Positions 1 to 6,115 of a DNA stretch of 7,404 nucleotides are shown here, piece by piece; position 1 is the first letter of the stretch, and each line of letters begins with the position of its first letter. This DNA comes from Bacteroidales bacterium (GTDB lineage Bacteria > Bacteroidota > Bacteroidia > Bacteroidales > VadinHA17): contig JAUYBT010000236.1 in NCBI GenBank assembly GCA_030692905.1, forward strand, positions 1-7,404. The letters run 5' to 3'. The notes beneath the pieces were generated by a model. The model saw only the letters and a program-made list of their open reading frames with translations. It searched no databases and had not been told where the DNA came from. The position numbers and the translations under genes were made by a program.

Positions 1-1663
1 TGTTTCCATCTTTTACAATCCATTTCAGATCAACACGTTGATAACCAGCAATATTTGATACCTCCAAGCGTTGTGGATTCTTCTTCTGTTCTTCATTTAT
101 ATTCATGTCTTTGTTCTGTACAATCATTCCTGCAATCACAGTTCCACCATCGAGATAGACATAATCAGGAGGATCAATTTTAAACTTCAGATTGCTGGCT
201 GAATGGGTTGGAAGCATTCTCTTGTTTTCAATTGTGGCTGTAACCTCTTTTAGTCCTCCGGAAAGTTTTTTTACCTTAATATCACTAACTTCCAGTTTAG
301 GAGACTGGTATGCATTATAGATGCAGAAAGCAGCATTACGGTGAGCATCTGTTTCAATGAGGAATCCGGGATGCAGCCTGCCGAAGTTCTTACTGAAACC
401 TCCTATCTCAATTTCCCCGTAAACAGGATGTGTAACCTTCTGCCAGGGGATGAAGGAATCTTCAAACAGCAGGAGCTTTTCAAATTCATACTGATCGGTA
501 TTTGTGGTATCATAGAACATAAGATAGGGGTTCCAAAGTTCATTGGAATAGACAAAGCATCCCATTTCTCCATGCCACCAGTCAAGTTCTCCACCATAAA
601 CAATGTACATATCTTTCCAGATGGTCAGAAGCTTATACCCCGGAATAATTAATTCTCCTTTTTTGCCGATAGCATTTATTACGGCATCATCTGAACGGCT
701 ATATGCTTCGGCGCCACCCCCTTGAATAGATGGTCCTCTGAGGATCATGCCTCCTGAGTTATGGAATGATTGTGACCCTGTGATATTCCTGTGTTTAAGG
801 GTAAAATCGCGGATTGCCTGGTTTTCGGGAAATGAGAATGGGTATTTATCAGCTCCGCTCTGAACATAATTTGGCTCCCAGTTAAAACCCCAGTCACGGT
901 TACCATCATAACCACCTGGTCCGTCCTCATTAATAAGACCGTCACCGTCATTGTCGATACCTTCAAGACCCAGCAATTCGTAATCTCCTTTTTCGCCTGG
1001 TGCAACCCGAACCATACGTCGGGGATCTTTCGGGTCAATGTTATACTGGCCTTCCGGATTTTTTCTTCTCATCTGATTGATATTCTTGTCATTGTTGAGG
1101 TCATCGTATCCGTCTTCATCTAACAGACCATCACGGTCATTATCCCTGGGAACAAGACCTGATCTTGGAGGAACACCTATCGAAGTAAAATACTCCCTGG
1201 CATCGGGATTGATAGTAGGCGAGATATAGAAAGTTTTATCCTTCAGCAATTGCTTAATAAAGGCATTATCGTTATACATTTCACAGAGATACCAGGCAGT
1301 GTAAAGGGCCATTTCAGTTCCCTGCATTTCAATAGAATGGATATTTCCGTCAATCCAGAAACCGGGTTTATTATCAGGATTCTGAATTTTCTTATCCGAG
1401 ATCGTAAGGACAATAATATCGCGCCCCTGGTAGGATTTGCCTGCCGATTCCATTGTTACAAGATCGGGATATGCTTTGGCAAGGCGCGTGCAAAGGTCAA
1501 CTACTCCCTGATATGTGTAATACTTGTTCCATGAGGCCTGTACTTTGGGATTGGCGGGAGATCCTGCTGCTCCGAAAAACAGATCTTCATTTTGTGCAGT
1601 CCCGGGAATTGCCAGGAGCAAAAGAAGTGAAGCGATAATTATGAATGAGAATATCTTTTTCAT
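1..1663 (-). CDS. Exported M14-family zinc carboxypeptidase, catalytic residues intact (3' end outside window)
   Basis: An open frame of 554 codons runs from the ATG at 1663-1661 past the left edge without a stop, so the C-terminus is missing. Residues 1-23 form a signal peptide (Lys-Lys, hydrophobic core, cleavage near GTA|Q), which implies export. The M14 metallopeptidase fold is recognised from ordered motifs: zinc ligands H109 and E112 in NIHSIEMQG, NPDAR with R156 (substrate carboxylate), NRDW at 255-258, the third zinc ligand H301 in SQSFHNSGG, and the probable catalytic E375 in VYSNELW. Two acidic, calcium-loop-like inserts (residues about 174-194 and 237-248, DxDxDG type) lie inside the peptidase domain. 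From about residue 455 a beta-rich, Ig-like C-terminal region begins and is cut off. The family hydrolyses C-terminal residues or peptide cross-links in a zinc-dependent reaction; the substrate here is unknown. It sits 21 bases downstream of a degenerate paralogue and is probably cotranscribed with it. No good Shine-Dalgarno is seen, as is usual in Bacteroidota. Confidence 0.9.
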   Translation of the reverse strand, partial: MKKIFSFIIIASLLLLLAIPGTAQNEDLFFGAAGSPANPKVQASWNKYYTYQGVVDLCTRLAKAYPDLVTMESAGKSYQGRDIIVLTISDKKIQNPDNKPGFWIDGNIHSIEMQGTEMALYTAWYLCEMYNDNAFIKQLLKDKTFYISPTINPDAREYFTSIGVPPRSGLVPRDNDRDGLLDEDGYDDLNNDKNINQMRRKNPEGQYNIDPKDPRRMVRVAPGEKGDYELLGLEGIDNDGDGLINEDGPGGYDGNRDWGFNWEPNYVQSGADKYPFSFPENQAIRDFTLKHRNITGSQSFHNSGGMILRGPSIQGGGAEAYSRSDDAVINAIGKKGELIIPGYKLLTIWKDMYIVYGGELDWWHGEMGCFVYSNELWNPYLMFYDTTNTDQYEFEKLLLFEDSFIPWQKVTHPVYGEIEIGGFSKNFGRLHPGFLIETDAHRNAAFCIYNAYQSPKLEVSDIKVKKLSGGLKEVTATIENKRMLPTHSASNLKFKIDPPDYVYLDGGTVIAGMIVQNKDMNINEEQKKNPQRLEVSNIAGYQRVDLKWIVKDGN

Positions 1664-1684
1664 TGCTGGATTTTTCAATTGTTT

Positions 1685-3385
1685 TTACTTAAGTTCGATT
1701 GTTGTATTTATAATCCCGACATTCAGGGCGCCAGCAGTTACTTTTACTGATCCTTTACCGTTTATCAGCCAGTTAAATTCGGCCGACTGATCACCCTCAA
1801 GCGGGTCAATCCTCTGAACTTTTTGTCCGCTCAGAAAACTCTGACCAACAACTGGTTCAAGAGATATCCGCATTATACGCGTCCACATGTTGTTTTTACC
1901 AATTTCAGCGCAGGTTGAGAAGATCCCTTTATTATGCAGCTTAAGGGAAATCCTGAAAATATTTTCACCTGCATTTTCAGTCTTAATATCAAGAAATTCG
2001 AGCTCAGGATGCATAGCTGCAATTGCAGTAATGAATTTGTAGTTTTTAGTAATCAGATCGCTAAGTGTATCAGCAGGAGGGTTAATTAATGCAAAAGGTT
2101 TAATGCTTCCCACTTCAGTTTTTTTGCCGGGAAAATCAGGATGTTTAATTTCAGTCCACGGAACAAAGACATCATTAATTTTATTTTTTTCGGCAAATTT
2201 CAGGAAGGCAACCTCGGTGCTTTTCCCTTTTTCGACAGGGAACCACCATGCAGGTGTACTGAAACTATATCTTCCATAGTGAAAATATGCCCATTCCATG
2301 AAATTTCCAAGGGTTGTTTTTGTTACAGGAGCTCCTTTTGCTCCGGTTATCTCATGATACTTATCGGAAACAAGCTTATTAATTGTTTCATCTGTTCTCA
2401 TTATCGATGTTATTTTTCTATCTCCCCGCTCCATTCCCTGTCCGCGTCCCATTCCCTGACGCATTCCCTGCCCCGTTCCCTGGCCAATTCCCGAGGGCGT
2501 AGCGGCTCCCTGTCTTTCCGATGCTTTCATTGGTTGTCCAAGGTTATCCTGCGGACCAAATATAAAAACTGCATAAATATTAAATCTGTCGAAGAGAAAA
2601 TCAGCTACAGCCTTAGTTTCTGGTTCTGACATAGGATACATCCCGGCATTTAAACCAAACTCTTCATAATTGAATGTAAAATTGCGGTTAAAGTTAACTC
2701 CCCCGGCACCATCTTCATTAAAACTGTCATCTTTGTCATTATCAATACCTTCAGAGTAAATCAGGTAACTGCCTGATTGCCCTTTTGAAAGATCTGCCAT
2801 TACCATAACTCTCTTATCTTCATCGCTTTCTGTGAATTTTCCTGAAGGATCCTTAACACGAATGAGAGTTATATATCCATCCTTGTTCAGGTCTTCATAC
2901 GGGTCTTCATCAAAAACAAAATCCCTGTCATCATCAGTTGACCGGGCATTAACAGTTCTTTCATATTTCAGATCAGAAAAGAATTGTTCCGTTGCATCGG
3001 GGCTGACATCAGGAAAAACATAAAAAGTAATTTTATCGAGGAGTCCTTTTAGTTCTGAGGAAGAAGACTCTTCAAGCAGCGAAACGGCGAATCCCAAAGC
3101 CAGTTCTTTTCCAAGCAGATGATTTTCCTCCACACCTCCGAATACAGCGATTCCGGGCTTACTATCCTTGTTTCCTGTCCCAATGGTCAGAACCCAGATA
3201 TCTTTTCCTCCGGCGGTTTTAACAAGCGACTTGATAGTGCAAATTGAAGGGTATTCCCTGCTTAATGCATCAATATTCTGCGACATTGTCTTGAAGTTAC
3301 TATACTGATTCTGAGCAGAAAGATGTAAATAACCAATGCATAAAACTGTTGGCAGAAATAAAAATCTCAAAAGTATTTGCATCAT
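1685..3385 (-). CDS. Exported M14-like protein, predicted catalytically inactive
   Basis: This is a complete 566-residue protein with a signal peptide (hydrophobic residues 4-20, cleavage near LSA|Q at 24). It aligns by eye along its length with the M14 peptidase encoded just downstream: matching N-terminal strands, two acidic loops (about 150-170 and 213-226), NRNF at 233-236 in place of NRDW, a shared [IV]PWxxxxHP segment near 408-416, and a beta-rich C-terminal region from about 460. The catalytic set is lost. HSIE is replaced by EENH (86-89), the arginine of NPDAR is T132, the third zinc-ligand histidine is G277, and the catalytic glutamate position is P378. A Gly/Gln/Met/Arg-rich insert occupies residues about 299-321. 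It is likely a non-enzymatic binding or chaperone-like partner in the same exported pathway (inference). The start could be the ATG at 3385 or the adjacent ATG at 3382; the choice changes one residue. The reading frame is intact, so it is not a pseudogene in the usual sense. Confidence 0.85.
   Translation of the reverse strand: MMQILLRFLFLPTVLCIGYLHLSAQNQYSNFKTMSQNIDALSREYPSICTIKSLVKTAGGKDIWVLTIGTGNKDSKPGIAVFGGVEENHLLGKELALGFAVSLLEESSSSELKGLLDKITFYVFPDVSPDATEQFFSDLKYERTVNARSTDDDRDFVFDEDPYEDLNKDGYITLIRVKDPSGKFTESDEDKRVMVMADLSKGQSGSYLIYSEGIDNDKDDSFNEDGAGGVNFNRNFTFNYEEFGLNAGMYPMSEPETKAVADFLFDRFNIYAVFIFGPQDNLGQPMKASERQGAATPSGIGQGTGQGMRQGMGRGQGMERGDRKITSIMRTDETINKLVSDKYHEITGAKGAPVTKTTLGNFMEWAYFHYGRYSFSTPAWWFPVEKGKSTEVAFLKFAEKNKINDVFVPWTEIKHPDFPGKKTEVGSIKPFALINPPADTLSDLITKNYKFITAIAAMHPELEFLDIKTENAGENIFRISLKLHNKGIFSTCAEIGKNNMWTRIMRISLEPVVGQSFLSGQKVQRIDPLEGDQSAEFNWLINGKGSVKVTAGALNVGIINTTIELK
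2423..2491 (-). repeat. Imperfect short tandem repeat encoding a Gly-Gln-Met-rich insert
   Basis: Within the inactive M14-like gene, the plus strand shows CATTCCCTG at 2432-2440, 2450-2458 and 2462-2470, with a related TTCCCTGG near 2476. On the coding strand this gives repeated GQGM/RQGM/GQGT units (residues about 299-321). The spacings (18 and 12 bases) are multiples of three, so changes in copy number would preserve the frame. The insert follows the position where the third zinc-ligand histidine would lie and has no counterpart in the downstream paralogue. It is probably a flexible, low-complexity surface loop. Confidence 0.75.
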
Positions 3386-3418
3386 ATATTTATTTGTTTT
3401 TATGTAACTAATCAGTTG

Positions 3419-3444
3419 GAAGTCCGAAGTCCGAAGTCCGAAGT
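3419..3444. repeat. Tandem heptanucleotide repeat (GAAGTCC, about 3.7 copies)
   Basis: GAAGTCC occurs at 3419-3425, 3426-3432 and 3433-3439, followed by a partial GAAGT at 3440-3444. It lies between the start of the M14-like gene and its predicted promoter, so it would be transcribed as part of that operon's leader. It is noncoding. I have the impression that similar GAAGTCC runs are common between genes in Bacteroidota, but I cannot check that here. Confidence 0.9.
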
Positions 3445-3466
3445 TTCTCCTTTATTCTTCATCCGG

Positions 3467-3484
3467 CAGAAAATGGATTTTCTG
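3467..3484. promoter_or_regulatory. Palindrome in the divergent control region, possible operator
   Basis: CAGAAAAT at 3467-3474 and its exact reverse complement ATTTTCTG at 3477-3484 are separated by GG. The palindrome lies just downstream of the predicted start of transcription of the leftward peptidase operon, where a bound dimeric regulator could block transcription. The half-site recurs as ATTTTCTGTT at 3576-3585 and 3597-3606 around the start codon of the zinc-binding lipoprotein gene. The composition is AT-rich, so chance is a real alternative. The regulator, if any, is not identified. Confidence 0.35.
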
Positions 3485-3496
3485 TTAAATCGTTTT

Positions 3497-3527
3497 CAAA
3501 AATAGCTTATATTATTTTATTTACAAC
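3497..3527 (-). promoter_or_regulatory. Predicted Bacteroidota-type promoter for the M14 operon
   Basis: Read on the minus strand, TATTTTTG (3504 down to 3497) matches the -7 consensus TAnnTTTG exactly. GTTG (3527 down to 3524) lies 19 bases upstream and fits the -33 TTTG element at typical spacing. Transcription would start near 3490, giving a leader of roughly 105 bases that contains the palindrome and the heptanucleotide repeat. The call rests on consensus matching alone. Confidence 0.55.
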
Positions 3528-3537
3528 ACTTAAATCA

Positions 3538-3562
3538 TTTGTTCTGTTATATGTTAAATTTG
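3538..3562 (+). promoter_or_regulatory. Possible promoter for the zinc ABC importer operon
   Basis: TAAATTTG at 3555-3562 matches the Bacteroidota -7 consensus TAnnTTTG and lies 25 bases before the ATG at 3588, giving a short leader of about 20 bases. The nearest TTTG (3538-3541) is only 13 bases upstream, shorter than the usual spacing of about 19, so the -33 element is weak or absent. A weak -33 can mean dependence on an activator, but that is speculation here. Confidence 0.4.
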
Positions 3563-3587
3563 TAACCAACATTGAATTTTCTGTTTT

Positions 3588-4460
3588 ATGAGAAAAATTT
3601 TCTGTTTTCTGATAGTTGTTTTTATTATTTCATGCGGACGACAACGTGCTGATACCGGGGAAAGGATTATTACTGTAAGTATAGCTCCTTTTAAATACTT
3701 TGTCGAAGAGATTGCGGGCGATGATTTTAAAGTAAACGTCATGGTTCCTGCCGGGGCAAATCCGCATATTTACGAACCGTTTCCGGAACAAATTAACAAA
3801 CTCAGAAGGTCTGTTGCCTATATAAGCAATGGTTACCTTGGTTTTGAAATGACTTGGCTTGACCGGTTTTATGAGACAAACAAGACAATGAAGAGGTTAT
3901 CATTAGGTGATAAAATTGATCCTCTGGTTTCCGGTCACCATCATGAAGGAGATCATGTTGAAGGTGCAGATCCCCATTATTGGGTATCTCCAAAATGTGC
4001 TTTGATAATGGCCACTTCTGTCAAGGAGTTCTTATGTGAGCTTAATCCGTCGCAAAAACAGAAATACGAGGTAAATTATGATAGTCTTATTTCAAAAATT
4101 CAGGGGGTGGATAATAAGGCTCTGGAGCTTTTTTCGGGTATGAAGAACAGGTCTTTTATGATATTTCATCCCAACCTGGGTTACCTTGCAAGGGATTATG
4201 GTCTTGAGGAGATTCCTGTAGAATATGAGGGCAAAGAACCTCCTCCGTCAAGGTTGAAAGAACTTATTGACCGTGCCAGGGAAGATGGCCTGAAAATAAT
4301 TTTTGTTCAGAGGGAATATGATACCAAAAATGCGAAAGCTATTGCGGACGAAATCGGAGCTGAAGTAAAAATTATTGATCCTTTGTCGGAAGAGTGGCAG
4401 AAGGCAACTATGGATATTATTAATGCACTGCATAACAGTTTAACCGAAAGTTCGAAATAA
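3588..4460 (+). CDS. znuA: Zinc ABC transporter substrate-binding lipoprotein (ZnuA-like)
   Basis: This 290-residue protein is a metal-binding component of the cluster 9 (ZnuA/TroA, SBP_bac_9) family. The N-terminus is a lipoprotein signal: hydrophobic residues 4-14, then IISC with the lipidated cysteine at C16, so the protein is membrane-anchored. The expected metal ligands are visible: H60 in ANPHIYEP, H130 in DPHYWVSP, H194 in FHPNLGYL and D264 in IIDPLSEEW. Histidine at the third position favours zinc over manganese, because Mn-type members usually have glutamate there. A short His/acidic loop (about 116-130, HHHEGDH) precedes H130, as is typical of zinc-binding members. The protein captures zinc outside the inner membrane and delivers it to the permease. 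It is the first gene of a three-gene operon, with the ATPase 9 bases downstream. The ATG is supported by the signal peptide beginning at once after it. Specificity for zinc is inferred from residues, not shown. Confidence 0.92.
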   Translation: MRKIFCFLIVVFIISCGRQRADTGERIITVSIAPFKYFVEEIAGDDFKVNVMVPAGANPHIYEPFPEQINKLRRSVAYISNGYLGFEMTWLDRFYETNKTMKRLSLGDKIDPLVSGHHHEGDHVEGADPHYWVSPKCALIMATSVKEFLCELNPSQKQKYEVNYDSLISKIQGVDNKALELFSGMKNRSFMIFHPNLGYLARDYGLEEIPVEYEGKEPPPSRLKELIDRAREDGLKIIFVQREYDTKNAKAIADEIGAEVKIIDPLSEEWQKATMDIINALHNSLTESSK

Positions 4461-4469
4461 TCAGAAGTT

Positions 4470-5216
4470 ATGGCCCATTTGTTTGAAATGCATTCTTTGT
4501 CAGCTTCTTATGGTGTGAACATTGTGTTGCAGGATGTGGATTTCAGGGTTAGTGAAAATGATTTTATAGGTGTTATCGGTCCAAACGGAGGAGGAAAAAC
4601 AACACTTTTAAAAATAATCCTTGGATTGCTCAAACCGGTAAAAGGGAGTATAGTTTTCAATAACGACCTTTTAGACGGGAAAAGCATCGGTTATCTTCCT
4701 CAGATGTCAACAGGAGATATTAATTATCCGGTTACAGTTACGGATATTGTTCTTTCAGGTCTCATGATACAAAAGGGAATCATCTCAAGAATGTCATCTT
4801 CCGACAAGAAAAAAGCAGGAATGGTGATTGATGAACTGGGTTTGTCGGAGATGGCCGGATCAACATTAAACGAATTGTCAGGTGGGCAAATGCAAAGGGT
4901 TTTCCTGGGTCGTGCTATCATAGGGGATCCCAGATTGCTTTTACTTGACGAGCCTGGTAATTTTGTTGACACAACTTTTGAAAATGATTTTTATGAAAAG
5001 CTGAGGGACCTCAATAAGCGTATGGCTATCCTGATGGTTTCTCACGATGTCGGAACCATTTCATCACATATTAAATCGTTTGCCTGTGTAAACAGGAGTC
5101 TGCATTATCATCCCTCACACGAGATCACAAACGATGATTTGCTTGCTTATGGATGTCCGATTCAACTTGTTACGCACGGAGATGTTCCCCATACTGTACT
5201 GAAATACCATAAATAG
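4470..5216 (+). CDS. znuC: Zinc ABC transporter ATP-binding protein (ZnuC-like)
   Basis: This 248-residue cytoplasmic ATPase has every ABC motif: Walker A GPNGGGKT (37-44), Q-loop glutamine Q78 in YLPQ, signature LSGGQ (136-140), Walker B LLLLDE (156-161) and switch histidine H192 in SHD. The D-loop region reads EPGNFVD. The C-terminal part (about 207-248) is rich in histidine (H212, H214, H217, H236, H241, H247) and contains YGCP, a pattern I associate with ZnuC-type rather than general ABC ATPases. It hydrolyses ATP to drive metal import through the permease. It starts 9 bases after the binding-protein stop, and its TAG stop shares one base with the permease GTG start (TAGTG), so translation is likely coupled. 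ATG at 4470 is preferred over the later methionine at residue 7 because of the spacing and a normal N-terminal strand. Confidence 0.93.
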   Translation: MAHLFEMHSLSASYGVNIVLQDVDFRVSENDFIGVIGPNGGGKTTLLKIILGLLKPVKGSIVFNNDLLDGKSIGYLPQMSTGDINYPVTVTDIVLSGLMIQKGIISRMSSSDKKKAGMVIDELGLSEMAGSTLNELSGGQMQRVFLGRAIIGDPRLLLLDEPGNFVDTTFENDFYEKLRDLNKRMAILMVSHDVGTISSHIKSFACVNRSLHYHPSHEITNDDLLAYGCPIQLVTHGDVPHTVLKYHK

Positions 5217-6067
5217 TGGAAACCAATATTTTTCAATACGAATTTATAGTTAAAGGACTTCTGGGAGCAATATTTGCGAGTATAACTGCCGGATTAGCAG
5301 GAACATATATTGTTTCCAAACGGATGGTATTCCTCAGCGGGGGTATAACACATGCCTCATTTGGGGGTATTGGTATCGGATATTTTGCAGGGATCAATCC
5401 TGTTATCGGTGCTGCTGTCTTTGGTATCATGTCAGCCCTGGGGGTTGAGTATCTTTCTGTTAAACATAAGATAAGAGAAGACTCGGCCATAGGTATATTA
5501 TGGGCATTCGGCATGGCAATTGGAATTATCTTCATTTACCTTACTCCGGGATATACACCAAACCTTATGAGTTATCTTTTCGGGAGCATCCTGACTGTTA
5601 CAAACGCTGATATTATGGCATTGGGAATAATGTCAGTAATATTGATCTTCTACTTCGGTATATTTTACCGGACTATACTCTATATTTCTTTCGATGAGGT
5701 ATTTGCGAGAACATATTCGTCATATGTAGATATATTTAAATATATTACCACATCGTTGATAGCCCTTACAATAGTTTTGAATATCCGGATGGCCGGTGTG
5801 GTTCTGGTCATCTCGTTGCTTACTATTCCTCCAAACATTGCCATGTTATTCACCAAGGTCTATTTTAAAATAGTTATATGGTCGATTCTTGCTGGATTTG
5901 TTGGCACCGCAACCGGTTATGCTATCTCATATTTTGCAGGTATACCTGTTGGAGCAACCATAATCTTTACTCTGGTGATAATCTGGGTTGTGGCAAAAGG
6001 AATGAATCATTTAATAAAGAAATTATCAAATTCTAACTTTAGGCACTCTAAGTACTCCCAACTTTAG
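5216..6067 (+). CDS. znuB: Zinc ABC transporter permease (ZnuB-like, ABC-3 family)
   Basis: This 283-residue integral membrane protein has about seven hydrophobic segments (roughly 12-34, 52-74, 91-109, 131-150, 176-200, 220-240 and 246-262). The ABC-3 family hallmark GGITHASFGGIGIGYF lies at 42-57, and a family-like stretch VVLVISLLTIPPNIAM at 195-210. It forms the inner-membrane channel for metal passed on by the binding lipoprotein. The start is a GTG that overlaps the ATPase stop codon (TAGTG); the next methionine is residue 37, beyond the first membrane segment, so GTG is strongly favoured. The last ten residues (274-283, from NFRH) are encoded by a direct repeat that also supplies the TAG stop, so the native C-terminus may once have differed. 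The length is near the family norm of about 260-290. Confidence 0.92.
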   Translation: METNIFQYEFIVKGLLGAIFASITAGLAGTYIVSKRMVFLSGGITHASFGGIGIGYFAGINPVIGAAVFGIMSALGVEYLSVKHKIREDSAIGILWAFGMAIGIIFIYLTPGYTPNLMSYLFGSILTVTNADIMALGIMSVILIFYFGIFYRTILYISFDEVFARTYSSYVDIFKYITTSLIALTIVLNIRMAGVVLVISLLTIPPNIAMLFTKVYFKIVIWSILAGFVGTATGYAISYFAGIPVGATIIFTLVIIWVVAKGMNHLIKKLSNSNFRHSKYSQL

Positions 6068-6072
6068 GCACT
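6035..6072. repeat. Direct repeat AACTTTAGGCACT, two copies, spanning the permease gene 3' end
   Basis: The 13-base unit AACTTTAGGCACT is present at 6035-6047 and again at 6060-6072, with a related CTAAGTACT stretch between them. The copies start 25 bases apart, so they fall in different frames. The first is read as N-F-R-H within the permease, and the second contributes the last codon and the TAG stop. This looks like an intergenic repeat that has run into or replaced the end of the gene. I recall similar TTTAGGCACTT runs in Bacteroidota intergenic DNA but cannot verify it. Confidence 0.8.
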
Positions 6073-6115
6073 TAATATAAATTACAGAGTTTTTATAATA
6101 TATACTACAAACACA

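Noticed and set aside
341..1038. Open frames on both strands (plus 341-652, minus 403-603 and 745-1038) within the left edge region
   Set aside because: They are frame shadows of the minus-strand M14 peptidase, which reads through unbroken to the window edge with conserved motifs in order.
2141..2629. A 162-codon open frame on the plus strand opposite the M14-like gene
   Set aside because: It is antisense to a well-supported gene; its Ser/His/Leu-rich centre is simply the complement of the GQGM repeat, and no family is recognisable.
3554..3742. A 62-codon minus-strand frame across the importer promoter and gene start
   Set aside because: It overlaps the lipoprotein signal region of the binding protein and the divergent control region, and has no recognisable features.
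6068..6115. Possible promoter or terminator in the gap before the dihydrolipoyl dehydrogenase gene (TATAAT at 6094-6099)
   Set aside because: There is no TAnnTTTG box and no stable hairpin with a T-run; TATAAT in such AT-rich DNA is weak evidence, and it is not the Bacteroidota consensus.
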